From positions 9,548,001-9,612,000 of the forward strand of contig NC_003281.10 in NCBI RefSeq assembly GCF_000002985.6: 64,000 nucleotides of DNA. The letters are read 5' to 3'. The notes beneath the pieces are model-generated. The model saw only the letters and a program-made list of their open reading frames with translations. It made no database searches and was not told the DNA's origin. Below are positions 48,390 to 58,100 of the stretch, piece after piece. A program made the translations under genes and the position numbers. Position 1 is the first letter of the stretch; every line of letters starts with the position of its first letter. The DNA comes from Caenorhabditis elegans (Eukaryota > Nematoda > Chromadorea > Rhabditida > Rhabditidae).

Positions 48390-49045
48390 TATTTTAATTT
48401 GGAACAACTTTTTAAAAATTAATATCTGACATCAAACTAACTTTTTTTTAAATCCCCGTAGCTATTTTATTGCAAATTTTGTGTTCTTTCAGAATTTGAA
48501 AACTAAATTTTAAAAAGTTTCATATCCGCTGAGTTCAAGCAGAAAAAGTGGATATTCAATCATACATTTTAGTGCACAATTTGAAATTGATTAAACCGAC
48601 CATTTATATGCAAAATTAGTAGTTTTTCCGATTTTCAAAAATTAATATCTGGCTTCAAACTAACTTTTTTGAAAATCCCCGTAGCCATTTTGTTGCAAAT
48701 TTTGTGTTCTCTCAGAATTTAAAAACTAAATTTTAAAAAGTTTCAAATCCGCTGAGTTCAAGCAGAAAAAGTGGATATTCAATCATACATTTTAGTGCAT
48801 AATTTGAAATTGATTAAACCGACCATTTATATGCAAAATTAGTAGTTTTTCCGATTTTCAAAAATTAATATCTGGCTTCAAACTAACTTTTTTGAAAATC
48901 CCCGTAGCCATTTTGTTGCAAATTTTGTGTTCTTTCAGAATTTAAAAACCAAATTTTAAAAAGTTTCATATCCGCTGAGTTCAAGCAGAAAAAGTGGATA
49001 TTCAGTCATACATTTTAGTGCATAATTTTAAATTGATTAAACCAA
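48390..49045. repeat. tandem repeat, period 223 bp, about 2.9 copies
   Basis: CCCCGTAGC occurs at 48454, 48677 and 48900, exactly 223 bp apart. Each unit also has CATATCCGCTGAGTTCAAGC (CAAATCCGCTGAG in unit 2), GCAGAAAAAGTGGATATTCA and TAAACCGACCATTTATATGC. Units differ by a few substitutions, so it is a fairly young minisatellite-like array. No coding frame. Confidence 0.93.
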
Positions 49046-49303
49046 GTATTCAATGATTACTCTTATTCATAATTAATTTGTTTTTAATTTCGAACGTCTT
49101 AATTTTTATGCTTGTACACATTAGCTTCGAATTTATAGATATCACAATCAGAATTATTTCCACAAATTCGAACCACATTTCTGATCGATCCGTCGTCATC
49201 GTATCCATTGTTTTTTCCACAGTTCGTTGCAAACATAAAAGAAGGTTCGGTAAAGGGAAAAAGTGAAGCTGTAAAAATTGATGTGCACACATTAAACTGA
49301 AAG

Positions 49304-49310
49304 TATAAAA
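49304..49310 (+). promoter_or_regulatory. TATA box of the first secreted Thr/Pro-rich gene
   Basis: TATAAAA, 49 bp before the ATG at 49359. Clear TATA boxes are uncommon in worm genes and typical of strongly expressed tissue-specific secreted products. Confidence 0.6.
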
Positions 49311-49358
49311 ATGCGATGAGCATATTGCTGTATTCTGATTTATCAGAAACCGGAAGAG

Positions 49359-50278
49359 ATGCGTCATCTCATTCTTCTTCTCGTCACAATTTCAATGGTT
49401 TCAGCAATGGGATACATTGGAGGTCAGTTGAATTCAAATGTAGACGTCTAAATATGAAAATTTTGTCAAATCTTACGCGCATGGATCTCACCACGCGGAC
49501 AACAAGTTACTGTAGTTTGAGACAATTTATTACCTTTTTCAAATTACACCAAAATTGTTTTAAAATAAAAGTGACGATAGTGACACATAAAATTAAATTG
49601 GCACGCGAAGTGTTATCATTTTTTGGCCATCTAATAATATTTAAAAGTTTAATATTTTTGTAAAATCAATTAGGAACCTTCTATTTTCACAATTAATCTA
49701 CAGAAAAAAACGAAATTTTCTATTTATTCGTAGTTAATTCTTTTAAATTAAAAGTTAAAGTTCTTAAAGGAAACCGCGGTTCTCCAAAGAAGCCAACTGG
49801 AGATTGGCCATCAAGATTCCCACAACATCCAGCTGGATTTAGCTATAAATGCAAGAATAGACAGTTTGAAACATCGGGACCTTCACAAAACCAACCACCA
49901 ATTGGAAATGACGGAGAAGAGACACCAAAACCAACTCCAAAACCAACTACTACCACAACAGTCAAGCCAACTTCACCTACCACGTTGAAAATGACGTCAC
50001 CTACTACCACTACAAAGAAGCCTGCACCAGCTGCTCCAACTGCTACAACATTCTGGATCAGAAGCCCAACTCCACCGAATACTCCAGCACCAGTAGTTAA
50101 GGGAGGTGCAGCATATACCCTCGGACACCCACAATTTGCTACAGTTAAGCCAGTATCTGTATTTGCACCAGATGCTGCATTGCATCCTCTTAATGGAGCT
50201 GCTGGAAATATGGACTTTGATATCAAACCTGTTGGAGTCCCGAAAGGCCCGAGAGCAGTTATCGATCCAGATGCATAA
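49359..50278 (+). CDS. secreted Thr/Pro-rich protein K (190 aa)
   Basis: Exons 49359-49422 and 49770-50278 (TAA), joined in phase 1 through a weak acceptor CTTAAAG. MRHLILLLVTISMVSAMG is a signal peptide. Then a short block GDWPSRFPQHPAGFSYKCK, a Thr/Pro/Lys-rich linker (TTTTTVKPTSPTTLKMTSP) likely O-glycosylated, and a C-terminal block TFWIRSPTPPNTPAP through DAALHPLNGAAGNMDF to PRAVIDPDA. All three blocks recur in the next gene. No known domain recognised; probably a cuticle, eggshell or pharyngeal matrix protein (inference). AATAAA follows at 50288. Confidence 0.8.
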
Positions 50279-50429
50279 AGGTTTTTAAATAAATGAATGA
50301 AATTTGTTGTTTGAAATCATTTTTTATACTTTTTATATTATATAAAAACTTGTTCACCTCCTACAAGTGAATTCTGCAAGCGCGAACATTAAAAATTCAC
50401 AAAAACTTTTATGGGCAAGGGGTCGGCTG

Positions 50430-50436
50430 TATAAAA
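50430..50436 (+). promoter_or_regulatory. TATA box of the second secreted Thr/Pro-rich gene
   Basis: TATAAAA 39 bp before the ATG at 50475, at the same relative place as in the paralog upstream. Confidence 0.6.
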
Positions 50437-50474
50437 GTATCGAAATCGTGCAATACATATTCCGTTTAACTTAA

Positions 50475-52009
50475 ATGATCGGTTCAGTCCGGGTGTTGGT
50501 ACTTCTACTTGCCTTTATAGTAACGGCTTCTGCCATTGGATACAGTGGAGGTAAGCTTCTTCCTAGAGAGCACCTTATGGAGCCCAGAGTTAAAAAATTA
50601 ATGATAGATTTTCCGGAAGCTAATCGAGTGGAAATTTCGTTTTGAGATAATTATTTTCCACTTCAAACGCTATTTTCAGCAAAAATACATACGTTGTTTT
50701 TGGAGCTTTCTATCTCCGCGAAAATGAGCCGTCAACTAGCAAAATGTTAGGCATATATTACGGACCACAAAATTCTCGGAACGCGTATTGCGCAACGTAT
50801 CTGACGCGCAAAACATCTCGTAGCGAAAACTACAGTAACTCTTTAAATGACTACTGTAGGACTTGTGTCGATTTGCAGGCTCGATTTTTGAAACTAATTT
50901 ATGTCCGAATTTCGAGTGTTGTCATTTTTTGTGTTTTCTTTTACTATTTTACCAATTAATAAATTATTTCCGTAAATCGACATAAGTGTTACAGCAGTCA
51001 TTTGAAGAGTTAATGTAGTTTTCGCTACGAGATGTTTTGCGCGTCAAATATGTTGCGCAATACGCATTCTCAGAATTTTGTGGTCCGATAATATATATTG
51101 GTGATCATTTCTTCAATCTCAATGTGCATTTTGCTAGATCGTTTGGAGTGAAAATAATGACAAAACCGGGCAATTTTTATTACAAATTCGGAATATTCAC
51201 TTTATTGATTTTCAAAAAACATCTAATCACTTCCTAATTAAGCTTAAGAAAATCGATTTATGAAATCAAAAAAATTCAGGTGGTTACCAGCCACACTCTT
51301 GCGATGGAGACTGGCCCGAGAAATTCCCAGAAGCGCCAAAAGGATTCCAATTCCGTTGTAAATGTCCATGCAAGTGCCCGCCAAAATCTCCAACGACTAC
51401 TTCGATTTCGACATCAACTGTTTCGACAACTCCAGAAAGACTAACTAAACCTTATGAGGAGACAGATACACCAATCCCAACTCATTCTTCTCCAAGTACA
51501 TCAACATCTACGTCAACATCAACTTCAACTTCAACCTCGACATCGAGATCAACTTCCACTGTTACTCCCACCACCAGATCATCGACGACGACAACAGCCA
51601 CCTCCACACCTACATCTTCATCGAAGGCTACCACCACCTCAGCTCAGGTGATTTATATTTCGTTCATTTCAATAAAACTAAATTTTAGATTACACAGCCT
51701 GAAATCCCACAAGCTGCCCCAGGAACAGTTCTTAAAGGCGAAGAGTTCCCAGTTAAACAAGACGGGTTAGGTGATGGTGGCGTTGTCCATGGACCTGGAA
51801 CGACATTTTGGATCAGAAGCCCCACCCCGCCAAATATTCCACTTCTTGTCGGAGGGCAATCCCGATTGGCCACAGTTCGTCCAGATTCCCCATATGCTTC
51901 AGATGCTGCTCTCAATCCTTTAAATGGCGGAGCTGGTGATATGGAATTCGGCATCAAGAATGTTGGAACTCCAAAAACTCCAAGAGCAGTTATCAATCCA
52001 GACGCTTGA
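50475..52009 (+). CDS. secreted Thr/Ser-rich protein L (254 aa), paralog of K
   Basis: Exons 50475-50550, 51280-51647, 51689-52009 (TGA). Signal peptide MIGSVRVLVLLLAFIVTASA. The N-terminal block SCDGDWPEKFPEAPKGFQF matches gene K and ends in a cysteine-rich CKCPCKCPPK that K lacks. The middle is a Ser/Thr tract (STSTSTSTSTSTSTSR), then TFWIRSPTPPNIPLL, DAALNPLNGGAGDMEF and PRAVINPDA, colinear with K. A tandem duplication with diverged linkers. Own TATA box, so not an operon. AATAAA at 52013. Role unknown. Confidence 0.82.
50745..51105. repeat. foldback repeat in first intron of gene L
   Basis: A different family from the CGAGACC one. Left arm TATTACGGACCACAAAATTC ... ACGCGCAAAACATCTCGTAG, CGAAAACTACAGTAACTCTT; right arm GTTAATGTAGTTTTCGCTAC, GAGATGTTTTGCGCGTCAAA ... 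GAATTTTGTGGTCCGATAAT. Arms about 125 bp, spacer ~100 bp. Confidence 0.88.
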
Positions 52010-52114
52010 GTGAATAAATGCAACTGAACATGAATTTCGAAATGAAAAAATTTATTCTGAATATTCTTTTCTTTTATTACTAAATATTTTTCGATAGTTA
52101 TTAGCGGTGAACTT

Positions 52115-52744
52115 CTAACTAACACGACCAGTGAACTTCTGTGGTGATCCGCTTCCTGCTTCGTAGATTTTCTCTTCGATCATCGAATGAAGGCGGTTCC
52201 GTTGGCCAGGGGAACTGAAAATATTCAATTAATAATGGAAAATATTTGAAGACGTATTTACTCGAAAATATTTTCAATGAATGAACTCTCAGCGGACTGA
52301 TTTGGTGTTGGTGTGGATGGTTGGAGGCTTCGGCGATGGACAACGACATCTGAAAACTCAAATTTTTAAAACTTTCTCTCAAAAAACGAACACAAACAAA
52401 CCACTCTGAGGTTTATCCGATAAACAGAAATCGAACGATGCGGCTCGATTTTTGCGTTCGACAAACCCGAATGGCGAGTATCCAAGTACCGGAGAAGTAG
52501 ACTGAATTGAGTCATCGCGGCCGCTCTGTAAAACAATTTATTTTAATTTAAAAAATACTGACAAATTAGAGCTTACAACTGTTGGAAGCGTAATACTAGT
52601 GACATTCATAATTGAAGAATCGGCTTCCGAGAAAAACGACGAATCCGCCGCTGGCGGAGCGTGGCCGGTCAGGCCAGCCGATGACCTTTTCTTCTTCTTC
52701 TCTTTGTTGCCCGACGTAACAAGCGAGAGCAGACTTTTCAGCAT
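52115..52744 (-). CDS. small Ser-rich, probably disordered protein (159 aa)
   Basis: Exons 52744-52577, 52525-52402, 52349-52262, 52214-52115 (TAG); phases close at 160 codons. N-terminus MLKSLLSLVTSGNKEKKKKR, an amphipathic start with a lysine cluster, then Ser/Pro-rich low-complexity sequence. Two better conserved-looking stretches: YSPFGFVERKNRAASFDF and SFIENIFDSPGQRNRLHSMI near the C-terminus. RAASF and SPTP-like sites could be phosphorylated. No signal peptide or membrane span. Not recognised. Confidence 0.65.
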
Positions 52745-53458
52745 GCTGAAATTATTGAAATTAAAATAATTTTGTTTCGAAATATCAAAAACAAACAGGA
52801 AAATCTACAAAATTCATGCAGAGCCAACTGGCTAGCCAGTTCAAAATTCAAGAAATTCAGAAATATTTCCGATAAAAAATTAAAATGCAAGTGCGCTCTG
52901 ATGGAGTCTTGAAAGGGAGGCAATTCAAATTTGTCAACCGCGCCATTTGACATTTTAATTTGAATATTTAATTTGCTTTCCAGAGAAGTTGAATGCTCAA
53001 CAAAAAAAAATTCCAAATTGTCCTTCAACGATCACTGGGACAAAGCTATAAATTTTAAAAAAAAGTATTTTATTCATCTACTTTCCTCTTTAAAGGCGCA
53101 AATCCTTTGGCATTTAACAAAAAAGTTGTCGTGTCGGGACCGGGTACCGTACTTTAATCGCGAAATGTCGCATCTGGGTAATATTAACATTCTAACTTCT
53201 AAAGATACGTTCTTTTCTTGATGACTTTCTCATCCAAAAAGTAGACAAAATTTATTATATTTGAAAAAAAAAAACAATCATCACACAATCTTTATTCACA
53301 AATTCACTGGAGTTCCCATAGTCTCACTTCAACTTCATATTCTTCTCAGTAACATCCACAATGATTGACAATTGAGCAATCGATTGTGTAGTTGCCAATT
53401 GAGCCAAAGTCTTGCTCATGTCATTTGCTGAGACTGGCTTGGAATCTGAGTAGTTGAG
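52745..53458. other. spacer with one foldback arm
   Basis: A single CGAGACC-family arm at about 53080-53175 (CTCTTTAAAGGCGCAAATCC, GTCGGGACCGGGTACCGTA). The frames around it are repeat-derived. No gene seen. Confidence 0.6.
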
Positions 53459-54441
53459 CTACCCGATACAATACGACAGACGAGGATTGAAGTTTTGATC
53501 AAGAAGTCTGAAATTTCTATAAAAATCAGATTTAAAAACCCAGAAATTAAAAACTTACTGGCGACAACAGAGTTGATGGAAGTTGATAACAACTTCTTCC
53601 AAACGACAGTCCGAGGGAAACTCGTCAGTAAACATGGACTGAGCACTGAAAAAGTAATTTATACAACTTTTCACTAACTTCTAGCAAACCGTCTTTGGAG
53701 TACATCACAATGAAGAAGCAGAAACTTGACATTAACCATTGTAACGTATCTAGCAGATCCTGTCGTATGTCCCGATAAGTATGTATAAGTCGGAAGACTT
53801 TTCTTAGAAGAAGCATCAGACATGGATGAAGAAGAAGTATTCGATTGAACAATCACCTTCTTTGGATCTTCCGTAGAAAGTGCAGATGGCTTCATTACCG
53901 ACGGAAGAGTAAAATACTGATTCGATTGTTGAATATTTCCGACTTTCAAATCACTCTCCGAAGAACTCGCCGGTCTGGCGAGAGTACGTCTTTTCCTCTC
54001 GCTTGATGTAGTACTACTGATCTGGCTGACAACCCGGATGAATTCTTGGCAGCATGCTGTGGTCCTGCAGCCTGTTCAGATTCTTCGGCTTTTGGTTCTC
54101 CTTTTGAACCGGTTTCTCGTTTTTCTGATATTTGTTGTGAGTCGGATGAGTGGCCAGTGGCTCACGGGAGAGTACGATAGTGTACGAGTGAAGAGTTCCA
54201 TCTGAAATAAATAGTTGAAGCAATTAAATTGAGATCGAGGCGTGATGGGGTGCCTCTTTAAAGATGCTTCAGATGCGCTTTCCAGATGAAAGGCGGGGGA
54301 AGCGGATAGGCATTCTCAGATCTGATAACTTACCGTTAGAAGTTTCAATATTATGCTTATGTGTCGAATATTGATAACTCTATGTACATCCAGGAGATAT
54401 TTAAAAGCTTACCCTATGTAATTTGCCACGGTCGAATCCAT
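53459..54441 (-). CDS. unknown gene, exon structure only partly resolved
   Basis: First exon 54441-54413 encodes MDSTVANYI and joins in phase 2 to 54201-54166 (WNSSLVHYRTLP). A large exon from about 54016 to 53679/53675 follows (LARPASSSESDLKVGNIQQ to SARYVTMVNVKFLLLHCDV), then 53645-53559 and 53507-53459. Two endings are possible. The one that reads best, AQSMFTDEFPSDCRLEEVV ... NFNPRLSYCIG (TAG at 53459), needs a 29-nt intron; the other needs a 33-nt intron and gives a less protein-like tail ending at 53416. Either intron is far below the worm norm. Ser-rich middle, compact hydrophobic C-terminal half. Family not recognised. Confidence 0.45.
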
Positions 54442-55117
54442 AACTTTTCCTTATCGCTGCAATTGAATCGGAAACAAATTGAAAACTGAATCGAAAAATC
54501 ATGATTTTTTTTAACTTTACGTGTTTCACGTATTTGTTAATTTATTTACCATCTAATGTACGGCTTGTAATAAAAAAAATTAAATTCACAAAGAAACAAT
54601 TAATTAATTTCGAAGCAACTGGAAATTGGTTCGACCTTCTTGCTCATTGCCAGTCGTTATGTTAATAATTTATCCACACAAAGTAATGCACTACGGATTT
54701 CACTATTATTTTCCTTTTTCTATATTGGGCAGCAGTGGACTATCAGGAGACATCGGGTACTATTGGGAAACATTGGACAAATAACGGTGCCTTGCCGAAA
54801 CTTTTGTGGCGCAATCATTTTCATTGGAAATTATTCGGTCGTGGCGAGACCGGGTACCGTAGTTTCGCATCTGTAATTGCCTTCGCATCTGGATCATAAA
54901 TATCTTCATAAAAATCGAATTTATTGATTTTTGTGCATGTCTGTTCACCTCTAGCCGACGTTTATTCTCGATAAAATTGTTAACACAAGAAAAATGGAAA
55001 TATGGGATTTCATGTGAGAAATTGGTTTATTATCTAACGTCGGACTAGAATTGAGTGTGCAACAAGAAAATTTGAGAGTTTGAGAAAATGTTGGTATTAT
55101 ATTAATTATTTTAAATG
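54442..55117. other. spacer with one foldback arm
   Basis: AT-rich; a degenerate CGAGACC-family arm at about 54775-54890 (GTGGCGAGACCGGGTACCGTA at 54840). No coding frame supported. Confidence 0.6.
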
Positions 55118-58100
55118 TCAAATCTTTTTCGATGAATTATCAGTATCCTTGTAGACGAACGGAGTTCCTGAAAATATAGTTCAGTTGAATTAAAATTCTT
55201 TTGCTCAAAAAAAAATCTACCATTTTTCATCGGAGGTTTTGAGCAAAGTACAGAGCGTTGAGTCTTATTACAATCGACGCTTACAAATCGGAACTGACTT
55301 CGACAATTCTCGTGGATTTCGTTCCCAGTGAACTGAAAATTGAAGATTGAAAATTATTTTTATTTATTATGGATTCTCTCAAACCAACTCAGATCAGAAA
55401 CAAAACGCTCCTAAAAGTTCGGTGAGACCCAATCAGAAAACAGCATGTGCCGTTAAATACACGTTTTCAAGAAATTACGGTATAGTCTTATTAAAAGAAT
55501 CCCAAAACCTCACCACAGTGCACTTTTTCTGTCTTGGCATCTTCTCCGTCCATGGATCGAATTGTAATCCCTTATTTCCATCTTCCCATCCAAAATCTCG
55601 ATCATATTTAACATATCCAATCCATGTCTGTTCGTCTACAGTATAGTTCTTCTCGGTTTGTACAAGAGCTGAAACGAATCGAGCTTCTCCTTCATTTTGC
55701 ACGGATGCTACGTATGAGTTCTCAACTTTGCAAACTTCGCGAGCTTCACTGAACTTCTTCGATTGGTCGATTCTCTGGAAGCGTTTTATTTGATAATTAA
55801 TTAATGGAAAATTTCATTTTATCTAGAGTTGTATTTTATTCAACTTTGACAGCTTATACATAGCTCGGTTTGTTTCAAATATTACTTGGTGAATAAAACA
55901 CTAAAAAACTATAGAACATCTATTTGACTTTATTGATTGATTTATTTAACATAACTAATGCAATTTACAATTGTACAATTGAATTTTGAGTGTTAAATAA
56001 AAGATAAATAAAGAGAGACTAACCCAGAAAGAGTACGTCTCGAGTTTGGGACGGGAAAGGAGAGAGAGGTAATGTGGTAGAAGAGATCAATTAGAAGCCA
56101 AAGAGAACCAGCGGATAAAAGTTAATACCGGGGAATATTGAGATCGAGAAAGTTAGAAAACTGATAGGGGGAGAGAAATACCGGTATATTTTTGACAAGA
56201 TTGTTCCAAATAGGAATGGATTTGGCAAAGAAATGAGAGGTGCATGTGTCTTTCCTAACCAGAATCATGGGTCTCCTATTGGAATTAGAGAACTTGACAA
56301 ACTGAGTTAATTTAGAGAAATGAGTAGAACCGGTAAGAAGTCTATATAATAGTTTCATTTGAGCTTTAATTCTAGTGTGTCTGGTGGAGAATAGTTCCAT
56401 GATGCACAGTCTGTTTTCGTAAGAGGTGAATTTAACGTTGCACCTTTGCAGGACGCGTTTGGTGAAGGTCCTAAGCGGTTTTTCAAGTATGGCAGAGAGT
56501 GAGGAGTTGGGGGAAGGGGAGTAGATCTCAGAGCAATAGTTTATGATGGGGGCAACGTATGTTTTAAATATGTGGCTATAAAACTTGTGGGAGTTAGAGG
56601 AGAACGCTTTGAGAATTTTCTTAGCCCTTAGCATGGCTAGGCAGCTAATTTTTATAATATGAGGTTCAAAGTTTAATTTTAAATCTGTGATAAGACCTAA
56701 ATCGCGGACTGTGGAGGATGGAAGAATGGGGACATTATCCACTCTATACGTGTGGTTGGAGTTACGGGATCCAAGAGAGAGGACAGAAGATTTGGCAGGG
56801 GCAAGAGGAAGTTTGTTTTTCTTTGACCATTTGACTATAGTGTCAATCGAATTTTGGAGCGTAGAGGGATTATGATGGAAAATTTTTATATCGTCCGCAA
56901 AGCATGAGACGTGGATATTAGGTTCGAGGTCGATCAACAAGTCATTTATAAATAGTATAAAGAGAAGGGGGCCAGACACGGAGCCCTGGGGGACGCCTGA
57001 GGAAATGGGGTAAGCATTACTTGAGACAAATTTATTGATTTTAACTGAAAACGTTCTGAGGTGCAGGAATTCCTTGAACCAAGAGCATGTAAGTTTGTCT
57101 AGTCCAAACAGGGCAAGTTTTTTTAGGAGGATTGGGTGAGATACTTTATCAAATGCTTTCGCAAAGTCAAAAAAGAGAATGTCGAGAGATTTTTCATTTT
57201 TGAGGATCGAGTGATAAAGTGAGATGGAGCGCACTAGAGAGGAGGGGCAACTTCTGAAGTTGAGGAACCCATGCTGATGGGGAGAGAGCAGATGAGAGTA
57301 TTCAGAGCGGATACGAGAACAAATGATGCGTTCCATAATCCGAGCAAATGGGTCTGTCAAAGAGATCGGTCTATAATTACTGGGAGAGGAGGGGTTTCCT
57401 TTCTTGGGTATTGGAATAATTACGGCGTGTTTCCATCGATTGGGAATAGCGGAGTCAGAAAAAGACTGCCTGAAGATTAAAATGGACCTGGACAGTTTGT
57501 TGGCAATTCAAAAGGAGCTCAAATGAGCTTCCAAAATTGAGCAGTGAGGTACAAGTATAATGGAGGAAGTAAACGCATTATTTCAAACATCATACCTTAT
57601 AACACTTTCCGTTCTTTGCTGTTCCATCATGAGAGTAATAACTCCATCCATCTTGACAAGTTGTTTGTGACTTCAGTTTATCTAATTTTCAGAGTTAACA
57701 TATTCTTGAAAAGTCCTTCACATACCTTTTCCAAGTGTCACCTCGCAAAGAACAGATTTTTGTACTTCTTCGCATGGGAAATCACCAAATTTGTATTGTG
57801 TTCCTTTGTGTGGATAGTTTGGAAGTTCGTTCCCGGTAAACTGAAATTATCTATCTGCTTTACAATTTTCGAATCTCAATGGTTATTTGTTTAATATTAC
57901 AAATGATACATCTTCTGACAATTCCAACTTACCACGGTACAATCATTGATATTCGGAGCTCCTGGAAGCCATCTAGTAAAGTCCATTGCCGTCTCATCTT
58001 CATAGACATAATATTTCTGATGAATACGATTCAATCCAATCCATGTTTGATCCGAAAGTGCGTCAGGACCATTATTGTGAAGTAACGCTAAACATTTTAT

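Larger units (their letters stand above)
48030..49358. other. intergenic region with tandem repeat and promoter
   Basis: rom-2 upstream DNA, the 223-bp tandem repeat (48390-49045) and the promoter of the next gene (TATAAAA at 49304-49310). No other gene seen. Confidence 0.6.

Noticed and set aside
48390-49045. CRISPR array
   Set aside because: Units are directly adjacent 223-bp repeats without unique spacers, in a eukaryotic genome.
49843-50226. 127-codon minus frame over gene K
   Set aside because: Mirror of the Thr/Pro-rich coding exon, giving Gly/Val repeats; the plus frame has the signal peptide and paralog.
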